Below, piece after piece: positions 26,540 through 35,632 of a stretch of 64,000 bases of DNA; the first letter of the stretch is position 1, and each line of letters opens with the position of its first letter. Where the stretch lies: contig CAKPNA010000003.1 of the NCBI GenBank assembly GCA_934168275.1, positions 52,291 to 116,290 of the forward strand, in the 5' to 3' direction. The notes under the pieces are model-generated. The model was given only the letters and a program-made list of their open reading frames with translations, was not told the DNA's origin and did not search any database. The stretch is from an uncultured Bacilli bacterium (GTDB taxonomy: Bacteria; Bacillota_I; Bacilli_A; RF39; UBA660). The position numbers and the translations under genes were made by a program.

Positions 26540-27004
26540 ATGAAAAAGGTATTACCTAAACTTTTAGTACTAACTATTATTTTACTAACAATTACTGCTT
26601 GTGGAACTAAAGAACAAAAACAAACATATACTCTAAAAGAAATCTTATCTAAAGTATATGCCCCAGTCGGAGAAGATTGCCCAAAAATGACTCAAACAAA
26701 ATTAACAAAAGAAAACTTATCATATTATTTAGGACTAGATTCTCTTGATTTTGAAGAAGGAATAGCCTCTGAACCTGAAATGAGTTCTATAGCACACTCT
26801 GTAGTAGTAGTAAGAGTAAAAGATGGTGTTGATATTGAAAAGACTAAACAAGAAATTAAAGAAAAAGTAGATCCTGCTAAATGGATATGTGTACAAGCAA
26901 GCAGTGTCATTGTTGAAAGTAAAGACAATGTTATCATCTTAATAATGTTAGACAATAACGACATAGCAACTAAAATGCAAGAAACTTTCAAGAATCTTGA
27001 TTAA
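26540..27004 (+). CDS. Small lipoprotein, unknown function
   Basis: 154 residues from the ATG at 26540; the ATG at 26531 abuts the AAAGG ribosome site and is rejected. The signal peptide ends with the lipobox ITACG, so Cys is lipidated and the protein is tethered to the outer face of the membrane after cleavage by signal peptidase II (lspA at 5233). The mature domain (~130 residues) contains one further pair of cysteines (GEDCPK, KWICVQ), which may form a disulfide. Flanked by its own promoter-like TATAAT (TTTGCTATAATTAA) and a terminator. Confidence 0.82.
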   Translation: MKKVLPKLLVLTIILLTITACGTKEQKQTYTLKEILSKVYAPVGEDCPKMTQTKLTKENLSYYLGLDSLDFEEGIASEPEMSSIAHSVVVVRVKDGVDIEKTKQEIKEKVDPAKWICVQASSVIVESKDNVIILIMLDNNDIATKMQETFKNLD

Positions 27005-27009
27005 GACTA

Positions 27010-27036
27010 AAAGAAATTTTATATTTCTTTTTTTTC
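27010..27036 (+). terminator. Terminator of the lipoprotein gene
   Basis: AAAGAAAT (27010-27017) pairs with ATTTCTTT (27023-27030), followed by T's. Confidence 0.75.
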
Positions 27037-27111
27037 ATGCCTTTATAATAAAAAGTTTACATTTAAAATAAATATTGTTATAATTGATATAGAGTAAAGA
27101 GGAGTGATAAC

Positions 27112-28767
27112 ATGGAAACCATAATAGTAACATTACAAAATGGTAAAAAATTAGAATATAAAAAAGGTATTAAACTATATGAAGTACTAGAAAACTTAAA
27201 GAATGACCTACCATTTGATATCTTAATAGCGAAGTATCGCAACGAATTTATTAATTATAACGATTCTCTAACTAAAAATGGTACTTTAGAATTATTTGAT
27301 ATAAATACTTCCCTAGGTAATAGAACATATGAAAGAGCCTTAACAATAGTCTTTAAAACGGCTGTATATGAAGTCTTAGGACCAGACACTAAAGTAATAG
27401 TAAGGCATTCATTAGATAAAGGCATATATATTGATATTGATAAAAAAATAACTAAAGATAAATTAGAATTAATTAAAGTAGTTATGAAAGATAAAATAGC
27501 AAAACAAATTCCATTTACTAAGATTGAAACGACAATTCAAGAAGCTACTGAATACTTTAAAAATATTAAAAGAAAAGATTTAGTTAAAACCCTATTTTAT
27601 AACAAATCTAACTATATAACTCTATATAAATTTGAAAATACATATCACTATGTTCTAGGACTATTACCAAATGATTCAGGAGTCTTAAAATACTTTGACT
27701 TAACATTACTAGAAGGTAAAGGTGTAGTTTTAAGATATCCATCTATATATAATAATGGTAAAATAGTTAAATATACTCATCATGATAATTTATTTAACTC
27801 TCTAGAAGAATATGCTGAATGGGGAAGAATATTAAATATTAATAACTTAGGTGATTTAAATGATTCAATAGTTAACACCAAACCAGGAGAACTAATTAAC
27901 TTATCAGAATCTATTCAAGACTATAAATTATTAAAAATAGCAGAAACCATCAAGCAAAAAAGTAAAGATATCAAAATAATACTTATGTCTGGCCCATCTT
28001 CATCAGGAAAAACTACAACTGCAAGAAAACTATCTCTATATCTAAAAACCCTAGGTTTAAACCCAATAGCCTTATCATTAGATGATTATTTCTTAGATAG
28101 AGAGGATACACCATTAGATGAAAATGGTAACTACGACTTTGAAAGTTTAAGAGCCATCGATACAAAATTATTTAATAACCAAATATCTAAAATGTTAAAA
28201 GGTAGTAAAGTAATAACACCAACATTTGACTTTGTAAAAGGTAAGAAGACATTTAAGAATGCTATTAAATTAGAAGAAAAAGATATCTTGATAATTGAAG
28301 GATTGCACTGCTTAAATGATGCTTTATTAGAAAGTATCCCACGAAAAAATAAATATAAGATATATATTAGCCCATTACCATTCTTAAATATCGATAACGA
28401 TAATAGAATTAGTATGACTGACTTAAGATTATTAAGAAGAATGGTTAGAGATAATCGTGTTAGAGGATATTCCCCTAGTCAAACTCTAAAATCATGGGCC
28501 GACGTTAGAAAAGGTGAAGAAAAGTATATCTTCCCATTCCAAGATGAAGCTGATACTATCTTTAATTCAACATTAGCCTACGAATTAGCGGTCTTAAAAA
28601 CTTATGCTGAACCATTACTATTCACAGTCCAAGAAGATGACCCCGAATATGACACCGCCCTAAGACTATTACAACTATTAAAGTTTGTCTTACCAATGCC
28701 AAGCCAAGACGTCCCAAGCGTATCTATCTTAAGAGAATTTATTGGTGGCAGTTATTTTGAAAGATAA
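27112..28767 (+). CDS. TGS-domain nucleoside kinase (uridine-kinase-like)
   Basis: 551 residues, ribosome site GAGGAGTGAT. Parts in order: a TGS-like N-terminus (TIIVTLQNGKKLEYKKG), a threonyl-tRNA-synthetase-type second additional domain (about 70-230), then a P-loop phosphoribulokinase/uridine kinase domain with Walker A SGPSSSGKTTTARKL, SLDDYFLDREDTP and IIEGLHCLND. This TGS-kinase fusion is a known conserved family in Firmicutes and Thermotogae, annotated as nucleoside kinase; it presumably phosphorylates uridine or a related nucleoside. The following membrane protein gene starts nine bases later. Confidence 0.85.
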   Translation: METIIVTLQNGKKLEYKKGIKLYEVLENLKNDLPFDILIAKYRNEFINYNDSLTKNGTLELFDINTSLGNRTYERALTIVFKTAVYEVLGPDTKVIVRHSLDKGIYIDIDKKITKDKLELIKVVMKDKIAKQIPFTKIETTIQEATEYFKNIKRKDLVKTLFYNKSNYITLYKFENTYHYVLGLLPNDSGVLKYFDLTLLEGKGVVLRYPSIYNNGKIVKYTHHDNLFNSLEEYAEWGRILNINNLGDLNDSIVNTKPGELINLSESIQDYKLLKIAETIKQKSKDIKIILMSGPSSSGKTTTARKLSLYLKTLGLNPIALSLDDYFLDREDTPLDENGNYDFESLRAIDTKLFNNQISKMLKGSKVITPTFDFVKGKKTFKNAIKLEEKDILIIEGLHCLNDALLESIPRKNKYKIYISPLPFLNIDNDNRISMTDLRLLRRMVRDNRVRGYSPSQTLKSWADVRKGEEKYIFPFQDEADTIFNSTLAYELAVLKTYAEPLLFTVQEDDPEYDTALRLLQLLKFVLPMPSQDVPSVSILREFIGGSYFER

Positions 28768-28776
28768 AGGAGAAAT

Positions 28777-30384
28777 ATGAAAAATAATAAAATTTTATTA
28801 ATAAGAATAATATTAACTTTAGTATTTGCTATGATAACATACTATCTATTTTTACCTCCAATAAATATTCATAGTTTTGGCTTCTGGGCCTATATAATTG
28901 CACTAATTATTGTCTACAACATAACTAGCGTATTTAAATTATTAAACTTTAAATATAGTAATATAACTAATATTTTTCATAAAAGAAATATTGAATTTCC
29001 AAAAAGTATAATTGCTATATTTATAATAATTGGTGGTACTATCATTGCTAATTTTATAGCATCTCCATTATTTAACTCTAAAAGTTATGCTAATAGAATA
29101 ACAATTAATGATAGTATTGAATTTACCGAAGGCATCAAAGAAGTAGATTTTAATACTCTACCATTACTTGATAAAACTTCTAGCCAAAAACTAGGTGATC
29201 GTGTAATGGGCCAAATGTCTGACTGGGTAAGTCAATTCTATGTCAGTGATTTATATACTCAAATAAATTATAACAACGAAATAATTCGTGTCACACCATT
29301 AGAATATGCCTCAATAATAAAATACTTCTCTAATAGAAAAGAAGGAATAAAAGGCTATATAACAGTTAACTCTGTCAATGGTGAAGCTAAATTAATAAGA
29401 CTCAATAAAGGTATGAAATATATGCCAAGTGCCTTATTTAATGAAAACTTATATCGTAAACTAAGATTTAATCACCCAACAGAAATATTTGACACAGCCT
29501 CATTTGAAATAGATAACGAAGGTAATCCATATTGGATAGTACCAACCGTATCCTATAAAGCAGTCGGTGTCAAAAAAGAAATAAATGGTGCTATTATACT
29601 AGACCCAATAACGGGTAAAAGTAAAAAATATATATTAGAAGAAATCCCAACATGGGTTGATCATATCTACTCAGCAAGTTTAATTATTGAACAAGTCGAT
29701 GATTGGGGTCAATATCAAAATGGCTTCTTCAATACCTTATTTTCTCAAAAAGGGGTTATTATGACAACCGATGGTTATAATTATATAAGTCTAAATGATG
29801 ATATATATCTATATACCGGAATAACATCAGTATCATCAGATGAATCTAATCTAGGATTTATTCTATGTAATATGCGTACTAAAGAAACAAACTATTACAA
29901 AGTACCGGGTGCTGAAGAATATTCTGCTATGGCCTCTGCTGAAGGGCAAGTTCAACAAATGAAATATACATCAACCTTCCCATTACTAATTAACTTAAAC
30001 GGTAAACCAACATATTTAGTAAGTTTAAAAGATAATGCCGGCTTAGTTAAAATGTATGCCTTTATCGATGTAACAGACTACCAAAAAGTAGTAGTATCTG
30101 ATGCTTCACTAGGCATAAATAAAGCCGCAGCCAACTATCTAGCAAGTTATTCAACTAACTATAACGAAGAATTATTACAAACTAAAGAAATTACTATAAA
30201 GAATATTAGTATGGGTATAGTCGAAGGCAATAGTTATTATTACATTATGGATACTAACAATCAAAAATATAAAGTATCATTAACAACTAGTGATTTATTA
30301 CCATTCTTAATAAATGGTGATACTATTAAAGTATCTTATCTCGAAGAAGAAGAAATAATTAATATCGTTAACATTGAAAAGTAG
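28777..30384 (+). CDS. Large membrane protein with extracytoplasmic domain, unknown function
   Basis: 535 residues. Three hydrophobic segments near the N-terminus (about 6-27, 33-53 and 70-92) precede a ~430-residue domain that has many aromatic-rich strands and should face outwards. Readable blocks such as GDRVMGQMSDWVSQFY, NEGNPYWIVPTVSYKAVG and PTWVDHIYSASLIIEQ are not motifs of a family I can name with confidence. Ribosome site AAAGGAG, nine bases after the kinase gene; likely one operon. It ends in a terminator that overlaps its stop. Confidence 0.72.
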   Translation: MKNNKILLIRIILTLVFAMITYYLFLPPINIHSFGFWAYIIALIIVYNITSVFKLLNFKYSNITNIFHKRNIEFPKSIIAIFIIIGGTIIANFIASPLFNSKSYANRITINDSIEFTEGIKEVDFNTLPLLDKTSSQKLGDRVMGQMSDWVSQFYVSDLYTQINYNNEIIRVTPLEYASIIKYFSNRKEGIKGYITVNSVNGEAKLIRLNKGMKYMPSALFNENLYRKLRFNHPTEIFDTASFEIDNEGNPYWIVPTVSYKAVGVKKEINGAIILDPITGKSKKYILEEIPTWVDHIYSASLIIEQVDDWGQYQNGFFNTLFSQKGVIMTTDGYNYISLNDDIYLYTGITSVSSDESNLGFILCNMRTKETNYYKVPGAEEYSAMASAEGQVQQMKYTSTFPLLINLNGKPTYLVSLKDNAGLVKMYAFIDVTDYQKVVVSDASLGINKAAANYLASYSTNYNEELLQTKEITIKNISMGIVEGNSYYYIMDTNNQKYKVSLTTSDLLPFLINGDTIKVSYLEEEEIINIVNIEK

Positions 30385-30400
30385 CAATACTTTTCTTTTT
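30376..30400 (+). terminator. Terminator overlapping the stop of the 28777 gene
   Basis: GAAAAGTA (30376-30383) pairs with TACTTTTC (30388-30395), loop GCAA, followed by five T's. Confidence 0.8.
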
Positions 30401-30746
30401 ATATATCAATATTACTATCTACATTAGCATTTATTGCCACATAAAGAAAGGTAAAACCCCCAATAACATTAAAAATATTAGCCATTAAATTAGTATAATT
30501 TATATCACTAGGATTATTTCTATATTGATTATAACTATTATTTAAAAAATAAAGATATATAATTACTAGTACTATAAAAATAAATATATTTATATTCTTA
30601 CTATCTATTCCATCTTGATAATTATTATTAACAATACTATTCTTCTCATAATAATTAGATAAAAGTGCTAATAAAATAATAATTATATATATTACCCAAA
30701 TAATATTCTCAATATCAATATTTTTAATTTGTATACTCTTATTCAT
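30399..30746 (-). CDS. Small three-helix membrane protein, unknown function
   Basis: 115 residues with about three hydrophobic segments (near residues 15-30, 52-69 and 90-106) and Asn/Tyr-rich linkers. It is convergent with the membrane protein at 28777. No clear ribosome site precedes the ATG at 30746, so either translation is weak or the start is elsewhere. No family recognised. Confidence 0.5.
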   Translation of the reverse strand: MNKSIQIKNIDIENIIWVIYIIIILLALLSNYYEKNSIVNNNYQDGIDSKNINIFIFIVLVIIYLYFLNNSYNQYRNNPSDINYTNLMANIFNVIGGFTFLYVAINANVDSNIDI

Positions 30747-30860
30747 ACTAAAATATATTATCGATAAATAAATATATAATAAAAATAGTAGATATCTTAA
30801 AATACTAATATTGAATATCTACCTAATTTATAGTATAATCTTAACTAAGTGAGGTGTATT

Positions 30861-32159
30861 ATGAAAATAAATACTCAAAATTTAAAAGGTACTACTGATT
30901 ATTATGGTAAAGACCAATTAATAAGAAATAAAATAACAGATACCTTAAAAGAAACATTTATAAAATATAATTATCAACCACTAGATTCAACAGTATTATA
31001 TAACTATGATATTCTAGCATATAAGTATAAAGATGGTGCTGAAATATTAAATGAAATGTATACTCTAACAGACCAAGGCAATAGACAACTAGGATTAAGA
31101 TATGATTTAACAATACCATTCTGCAAATTTATTGCTAACCAAAAAGATTTAAGATTACCATTAAAAAGATATGAAATAGGTAAAGTATTTAGAAATGGCC
31201 CAGTTAAAACTGGAAGATGTCGTGAGTTCTATCAATGCGATGTCGATGTCGTTGGCATAAGTGGTCAAGTAATTGAAGCCGAACAAATGCAAATGGTTGT
31301 TGATATATTTACTAAATTAGGAATAGATATAAATATTAAATGGAATAATAGAAAATTAATGAGTGTGATAATTGAAGACTCTAATATTTCTAAGGATAAA
31401 GTAGAAGAAGTAATTGGTATTATTGATAAGATAGAAAAGATTAGTAGACAAGAATTTATTAAAGAACTATCTAAAATAGAAATAGATGAAGAAACAGCTA
31501 ATAAATTATTAGATAACTTTAATAAATCACTAACTGATTATATTGAAACATATGAAAATGATGAAAGAGTAGTAGCTTGTGAAGCCATTCAAGAAATAAA
31601 AAAATTATCTTCATATATTGAGAAATTAAACTTATCAGATAATACTACATTTACTCCAACATTAGCTCGTGGATTAAGTATCTATACATCAACAGTATTT
31701 GAATTCTTTGATAAAAAAGAAAGATTAACTTGTTCTCTAGGTGGTGGTGGTCGATACGATAAAATAATTACCGACTTTATTGATGATGGTAATATTTATC
31801 CTGCTGTAGGACTATCATTTGGTCTAGAACCTATATATACGATTATAAAAGATGAAATGTCTTCTGATAACTTAATAGATGTCTATATTATTCCCATGGG
31901 TACTGAAGTTGAATCATTAATGTTAGCTAGAAACCTTCGTCAAAACAATATTAATGTTATTGTTGAAATGAATAATCGTAAATTAAAAAAATGCTTTGAA
32001 TATGCAAACAAAGAAAATATTAAATATGTCATAGTAGTAGGTAGTGATGAAATTCAAGAAAATATGTATACTATCAAAGATATGACTACATCAGAACAAT
32101 TAAAACTACCATATAACGAACTAAAAGACTATATATTAACAAACAAAAACCAAGGATAA
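30861..32159 (+). CDS. hisS: Histidyl-tRNA synthetase
   Basis: 432 residues from the ATG at 30861 (GAGGTG upstream). Class II motifs are visible: motif 1 region PLDSTVLYNYDIL, motif 2 YEIGKVFRNGPVKTGRCREF, the histidine-binding blocks RYDLTIPFCKF and LARGLSIYTSTVFEFF (LARGLxYYTG in most bacteria, here SIYTS), motif 3 PAVGLSFGLEPIY, and a C-terminal anticodon-binding domain (about 345-432). The motif 2 stretch with GRCREFYQCDVDVVG is closer to the archaeal/eukaryotic-like HisRS branch than to the usual bacterial type. It charges the tRNA-His at 7880. The terminator overlaps the end of the gene. Confidence 0.92.
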   Translation: MKINTQNLKGTTDYYGKDQLIRNKITDTLKETFIKYNYQPLDSTVLYNYDILAYKYKDGAEILNEMYTLTDQGNRQLGLRYDLTIPFCKFIANQKDLRLPLKRYEIGKVFRNGPVKTGRCREFYQCDVDVVGISGQVIEAEQMQMVVDIFTKLGIDINIKWNNRKLMSVIIEDSNISKDKVEEVIGIIDKIEKISRQEFIKELSKIEIDEETANKLLDNFNKSLTDYIETYENDERVVACEAIQEIKKLSSYIEKLNLSDNTTFTPTLARGLSIYTSTVFEFFDKKERLTCSLGGGGRYDKIITDFIDDGNIYPAVGLSFGLEPIYTIIKDEMSSDNLIDVYIIPMGTEVESLMLARNLRQNNINVIVEMNNRKLKKCFEYANKENIKYVIVVGSDEIQENMYTIKDMTTSEQLKLPYNELKDYILTNKNQG

Positions 32160-32180
32160 TTTATAAACCCTTGGTTTTTA
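32146..32180 (+). terminator. Terminator overlapping the hisS stop
   Basis: AACCAAGG (32148-32155) pairs with CCTTGGTT (32169-32176), flanked by A's and T's; the TAA stop lies in the loop. Confidence 0.8.
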
Positions 32181-32193
32181 ATATAAAGTTTTT

Positions 32194-32661
32194 TTATTTA
32201 TCTTCTTTCTTTTCTTCTTTTTTCTCTTCTTTTTTAGTTTCTTTCTTTTCTTCCTTCTTAGGAACTATATTTTGTTTTAACTTATCATTAATTTCCGTAG
32301 TATTCTTACATATAGTTATCATTAATAAAGAAAATTCAAAACCAATTCTAGCAATAATATTACCAAATACTAATTGTACTAAAAATAGAACAAAACTTGT
32401 AGATATTAATCCTAATGAAGATAAAGTAATATAAATAGCAACAATTATATATAAAATCTTTAATATATCTTCTAAAATTAATTTCTTAAAAGTAACAAAA
32501 TCAAACAATTTCTTTGTATAACCTGTACACTTTTCATAATTCTCCTTAGTAAGTAAAACATAGTATACACAAATACCACCAATAATAGCAATTACCATAG
32601 AGATGATAAACCAAATACCAGCTTGTGCAACATTATTAAAAGAACTATCAATATTAAACAT
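32194..32661 (-). CDS. Membrane protein with Lys/Glu-rich C-terminal tail
   Basis: 155 residues, excellent ribosome site AGGAGGAG before the ATG at 32661. About three hydrophobic segments (near 14-37, 66-82 and 85-110) precede a low-complexity tail made of K and E repeats (KKEEKKETKKEEKK). The general shape resembles DUF4282-type small membrane proteins, but I do not regard that as proven. The tail would be cytoplasmic and disordered. It is convergent with hisS and divergent from the HD hydrolase gene. Confidence 0.68.
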   Translation of the reverse strand: MFNIDSSFNNVAQAGIWFIISMVIAIIGGICVYYVLLTKENYEKCTGYTKKLFDFVTFKKLILEDILKILYIIVAIYITLSSLGLISTSFVLFLVQLVFGNIIARIGFEFSLLMITICKNTTEINDKLKQNIVPKKEEKKETKKEEKKEEKKEDK

Positions 32662-32781
32662 AAATAAATCACTCCTCCTACCATAAGTATAACATCTATC
32701 AACTAATATGTAAATTAAAAATGTAAAATATTTTACTTAAATTTATTGTAAATAAATGTCTACCTAATATAGTAAAGTTTA

Positions 32782-32790
32782 TGCTATAAT
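32782..32790 (+). promoter_or_regulatory. Extended -10 promoter of the HD hydrolase gene
   Basis: TGCTATAAT (TATAAT at 32785-32790) in the divergent intergenic region, 36 bases before the ATG at 32826. Confidence 0.6.
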
Positions 32791-32825
32791 AAAATAAAAA
32801 ATTATTAGTAAAGGAGAAATGTATT

Positions 32826-33737
32826 ATGGATTTAAACTATTACTTATATTTACTTGGTTATGCTAATACGCCTGATTTTCTTATTAAATATTTAGATACG
32901 CCAAGTTTGATTAGACTTAAGAAGATAGGATACTTTTGTGGAATGGACTATGCTTCTAAAGATATATATAATTTCAGTACTTATATAAGCCGATATACGC
33001 ATTCTCTAACAACAGCTTTGTTGACATATAAGATATCATCTGATAGAAAAGCCACTCTTGCTGGACTATTTCATGATGTAGGAACACCATGTTTTTCTCA
33101 TGTTATTGATTATATGAATAAAGATTATGCTAACCAAGAAAGTACTGAAGAATATACTGAAAGAATTATTCTATCTGATAGTTATCTTAAACAGTGCTTG
33201 TTTAAAGACAGTGTTAATGTCAATGAAATAATTGATTTTAAGAAATATAGTCTAGTAGATAGTGATAGGCCAAAACTATGTGCAGACAGATTGGATGGTA
33301 TAATACTAAATTCTCTAGGATGGACTAAGACTATTAGTAAACAAGATATAAAAGATATATTAAATAGCATAGCAATATATATAAATGAAGAAGGCAAGCA
33401 AGAGATAGGATTTACTGATTATGAAGTAGCTAGTAGAGTAGTAGAGTTAAGTGATATTATTGATAGATATTGTCATTCTAACGAAGATAATTATATGATG
33501 GAACTACTTGCTAGAATAACTAAATATTCTCTAGATAATGGATATATGACTTACGATGACTTGTATCATTATACTGAAGAATACTTATTTGGATTACTAT
33601 ATAGTATAAAGGATAGAGTGCTAGAAGAATATTTATTAGAATTTACTACCAAGAAAAAAGAAGATATCCCAATAACTAAATTACCTAATTTAAAAGCAAG
33701 AGTATTAAAGCCACTAGTTAATTCTAAGAGAATGTAA
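32826..33737 (+). CDS. HD-domain phosphohydrolase
   Basis: 303 residues, ribosome site AAAGGAG. HD residues are visible as RYTHSLTTALL (first His), LAGLFHDVGTPCFSHVID (His-Asp) and CADRLDGIILNSLG (metal Asp), the arrangement of YfbR/dGTPase-like HD enzymes. It is much shorter than the HD-CYTH protein at 23114 and lacks the CYTH part. Probably hydrolyses a phosphomonoester or nucleotide; the substrate cannot be read. Monocistronic by layout. Confidence 0.82.
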   Translation: MDLNYYLYLLGYANTPDFLIKYLDTPSLIRLKKIGYFCGMDYASKDIYNFSTYISRYTHSLTTALLTYKISSDRKATLAGLFHDVGTPCFSHVIDYMNKDYANQESTEEYTERIILSDSYLKQCLFKDSVNVNEIIDFKKYSLVDSDRPKLCADRLDGIILNSLGWTKTISKQDIKDILNSIAIYINEEGKQEIGFTDYEVASRVVELSDIIDRYCHSNEDNYMMELLARITKYSLDNGYMTYDDLYHYTEEYLFGLLYSIKDRVLEEYLLEFTTKKKEDIPITKLPNLKARVLKPLVNSKRM

Positions 33738-33840
33738 AAAGTAATAAAAGGAGAAATAAATATTGTTAATAAACTAATAACCATGATATAATAATACCAT
33801 ATATATGATTTAACATCTGTATTTAAAGGGAGGATTAACT

Positions 33841-34748
33841 ATGGCAAATGTTACAGTAGAAATCGATACACTAAAAAATGGGGGCAAGTATGTTCAAACT
33901 GTTTATAATAATATTGAACAAAGTCACGCTAGTATAAAGAGTTTAAGTATTAATGTGACATCATTCAAATCATTTAAAATCACTCTAGCAAATAAAATGA
34001 CACAATTTAAAAATCATTCAAATATATTTGCTAAAAAATTACAGAATGTGCCAATGAATTAGTGAATAAAGATAATTCAATCGGAAGTACATTAGCTTCA
34101 CAATTAGAGTCAAAATCTTCAACAGATGGTGAAGGCGTAGTATTAACATCTAATTATTCATTATCAGGTAATCTTGATTACACATATGACTCAAGTAATA
34201 CAGGTATTAGTGTTGAAGAACTATATGCTAAAGCTGCAATAATAAAAAATTCTAATTTACCAATAAATATAAAAGTAGTAAAAGCGGCAAAATTGCTTCA
34301 TGAATATACACTCGGTTGGACATGGAATCGCGATAATCTATCTTATTCAAATTTTAGGTCAACGTTAGAAATACCAACTAAGACAATAGTGTGTGCAACA
34401 GGTGTTTCTGATGCTTTATATCTTGCTGGAGCTGTTGGTTCAGTTGGCAACCAAGTAGGAACTTTTAATCCAAATTATCAAACAAACATTTTAATTACTG
34501 CTCAACAAAAAGGATGGCAGAGAATAGACTCTTCTAATTTTGATCAGCTTCAACTAGGTGATATTATTTTCACAGGATACAATGGATCAGAGTATGGCCA
34601 TGTTGAATTATATGCTGGAAATGGCTATGCCTATTCATGGGGTAGTACTAACGATATGGCTAATAAAGGTCCTAAGTCAGTATCTGTTGCCGGATATCAA
34701 AGTGCAGGTTCTTGTGCTTATAGGATTACGACATCACAAAAAGTTTAG
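33841..34748 (+). pseudogene. Secreted-type cell-wall hydrolase (NlpC/CHAP-like) with WXG-like N-terminus, split by a frameshift
   Basis: Ribosome site GGGAGG. The first frame (33841-34062) is a short helical domain (SIKSLSINVTSFKSF) like a WXG/LXG export domain. It shifts near GCTAAAAAATTACAG (about 34030-34043): the -1 frame reads ITECANELVNKDNSIGS directly into the second frame (34062-34748), whose only start would be a GTG without ribosome site. Joined, the protein is ~302 residues. The C-terminal domain has an active-site Cys in KTIVCATGVSDALYLAG and His in EYGHVELYAGNGYAYSWGS after LQLGDIIFTG, as in NlpC/P60 and CHAP peptidoglycan peptidases. No signal peptide is visible, which fits type VII-like export. 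The break may be a real mutation or an assembly indel in six A's. Confidence 0.6.
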
Positions 34749-34770
34749 AATTTAGTTTCTAAACTTTTTT
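34738..34770 (+). terminator. Terminator of the NlpC/CHAP-like gene
   Basis: AAGTTTAGAA (34741-34750) pairs with TTCTAAACTT (34757-34766), followed by T's; the stop codon lies within the left arm. Confidence 0.85.
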
Positions 34771-34859
34771 TATTAAACAAGAAAGCAATATAAAATAATA
34801 TAATAGTTGATATAACCAAATTTATCACTTTTTCATAAATTATTATGAGGAGTGATAAA

Positions 34860-35174
34860 ATGAATAATACTAATAAACTAACTGGCGTGGTCATTGATGC
34901 TGGGCATGGAGGTTCGGATAGCGGAGCTATTGGGGAAAATGCATATGAAAAAGATTATAATTTACTAATATCACAGTATATGTATAATAGACTTAAAGAA
35001 TTAGGCGTTCCTGTTTACATTACTAGAGATGGGGATGAAACCATAACGCCTGCTAATAGAACTAAGGAGATACTAGAGGCATTTGGTAATGATCCTAATG
35101 TGGTGGTTATATCTAATCACTTAAATGCCGGAGGAGGCAATAATCATTGTGTAACAAATATGTATAACGATTAA
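34860..35174 (+). pseudogene. N-terminal part of N-acetylmuramoyl-L-alanine amidase, interrupted at 35133 by the element
   Basis: ATG at 34860 behind GAGGAGTGAT. It reads as an Amidase_3 domain: VVIDAGHGGSDSGAIGENA (zinc His and Glu), ITRDGDETITPANRT, and VVVISNHLNAGGG (second zinc His). Host sequence ends at 35132-35134; the frame then runs 13 codons into the element and stops at 35174. The missing rest, with the catalytic Glu and five LysM repeats, lies at 49990-51064. Joining 34860-35134 to 49990-51064 gives exactly 1,350 bases, 449 codons plus stop, in frame. The 104-residue truncated product lacks the catalytic Glu and LysM domains and should be inactive. Confidence 0.93.
35121..35155 (+). 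other. attL (left junction of the serine-integrase element)
   Basis: Host half (35121-35132, ending GCCGGA), core GG (35133-35134), element half starting AGGCAATAATC (35135-35155). The element half is the inverse of the right end at 49967-49987 with 19 of 21 bases matching. Confidence 0.88.
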
Positions 35175-35212
35175 AGCCAAAAATATAGTAAGAAATGGAG
35201 ATTAGTTATAAT

Positions 35213-35545
35213 ATGAGTTACACAAAAGAAAAAGAATTAATGGATGAAGAAAATATATCTGATAAAGAATTTCAAGAAAAGTATTTACCTTTCTATGATA
35301 ATTTTGAAGAGTATATGATTAGATATGTGATACCAGATGCAGTGGCCTTTTATATAGCAAATAGTTATTCAAGAGGGTGTTTAGATGATAGTAAATTATA
35401 TAATCATATCAATTCTGCAGTAGATATTTTTAACTGTAGATGTAATATTGATGTAATACTTCCATCTATAGAAAAGATATTAAACATAAAATATAATCTA
35501 AAAATTACTGATAGAAATTCATTAAAGCTAGAAAAAAATTATTAA
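35213..35545 (+). CDS. Small acidic protein at the left end of the element, unknown function
   Basis: 110 residues from the ATG at 35213; an alternative ATG at 35195 would add six residues but lies on top of the TGGAG that could be the ribosome site. The protein is helical and acidic (KELMDEENISDKEFQEKY), with one mid-protein segment of aromatic and hydrophobic residues (YVIPDAVAFYIANSYSRG) and two cysteines (FNCRCNID). No family recognised. First gene of the element, closed by a strong terminator. Confidence 0.6.
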   Translation: MSYTKEKELMDEENISDKEFQEKYLPFYDNFEEYMIRYVIPDAVAFYIANSYSRGCLDDSKLYNHINSAVDIFNCRCNIDVILPSIEKILNIKYNLKITDRNSLKLEKNY

Positions 35546-35549
35546 ATTG

Positions 35550-35575
35550 AGCACTATCATGGTGATAGTGCTTTT
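35550..35575 (+). terminator. Terminator after the first element gene
   Basis: AGCACTATCA (35550-35559) pairs with TGATAGTGCT (35563-35572), loop TGG, then TTT. Confidence 0.85.
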
Positions 35576-35632
35576 GTATGGTATAATAATTATATATTTA
35601 TTTAGTTTAAAAGATTAGTTGAGGTGAGATGG

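Noticed and set aside
35624..35632. GTG at 35624 as start of the STAND NTPase
   Set aside because: It lies within the GAGGTG that best serves as ribosome site for the GTG at 35633; only three residues differ.
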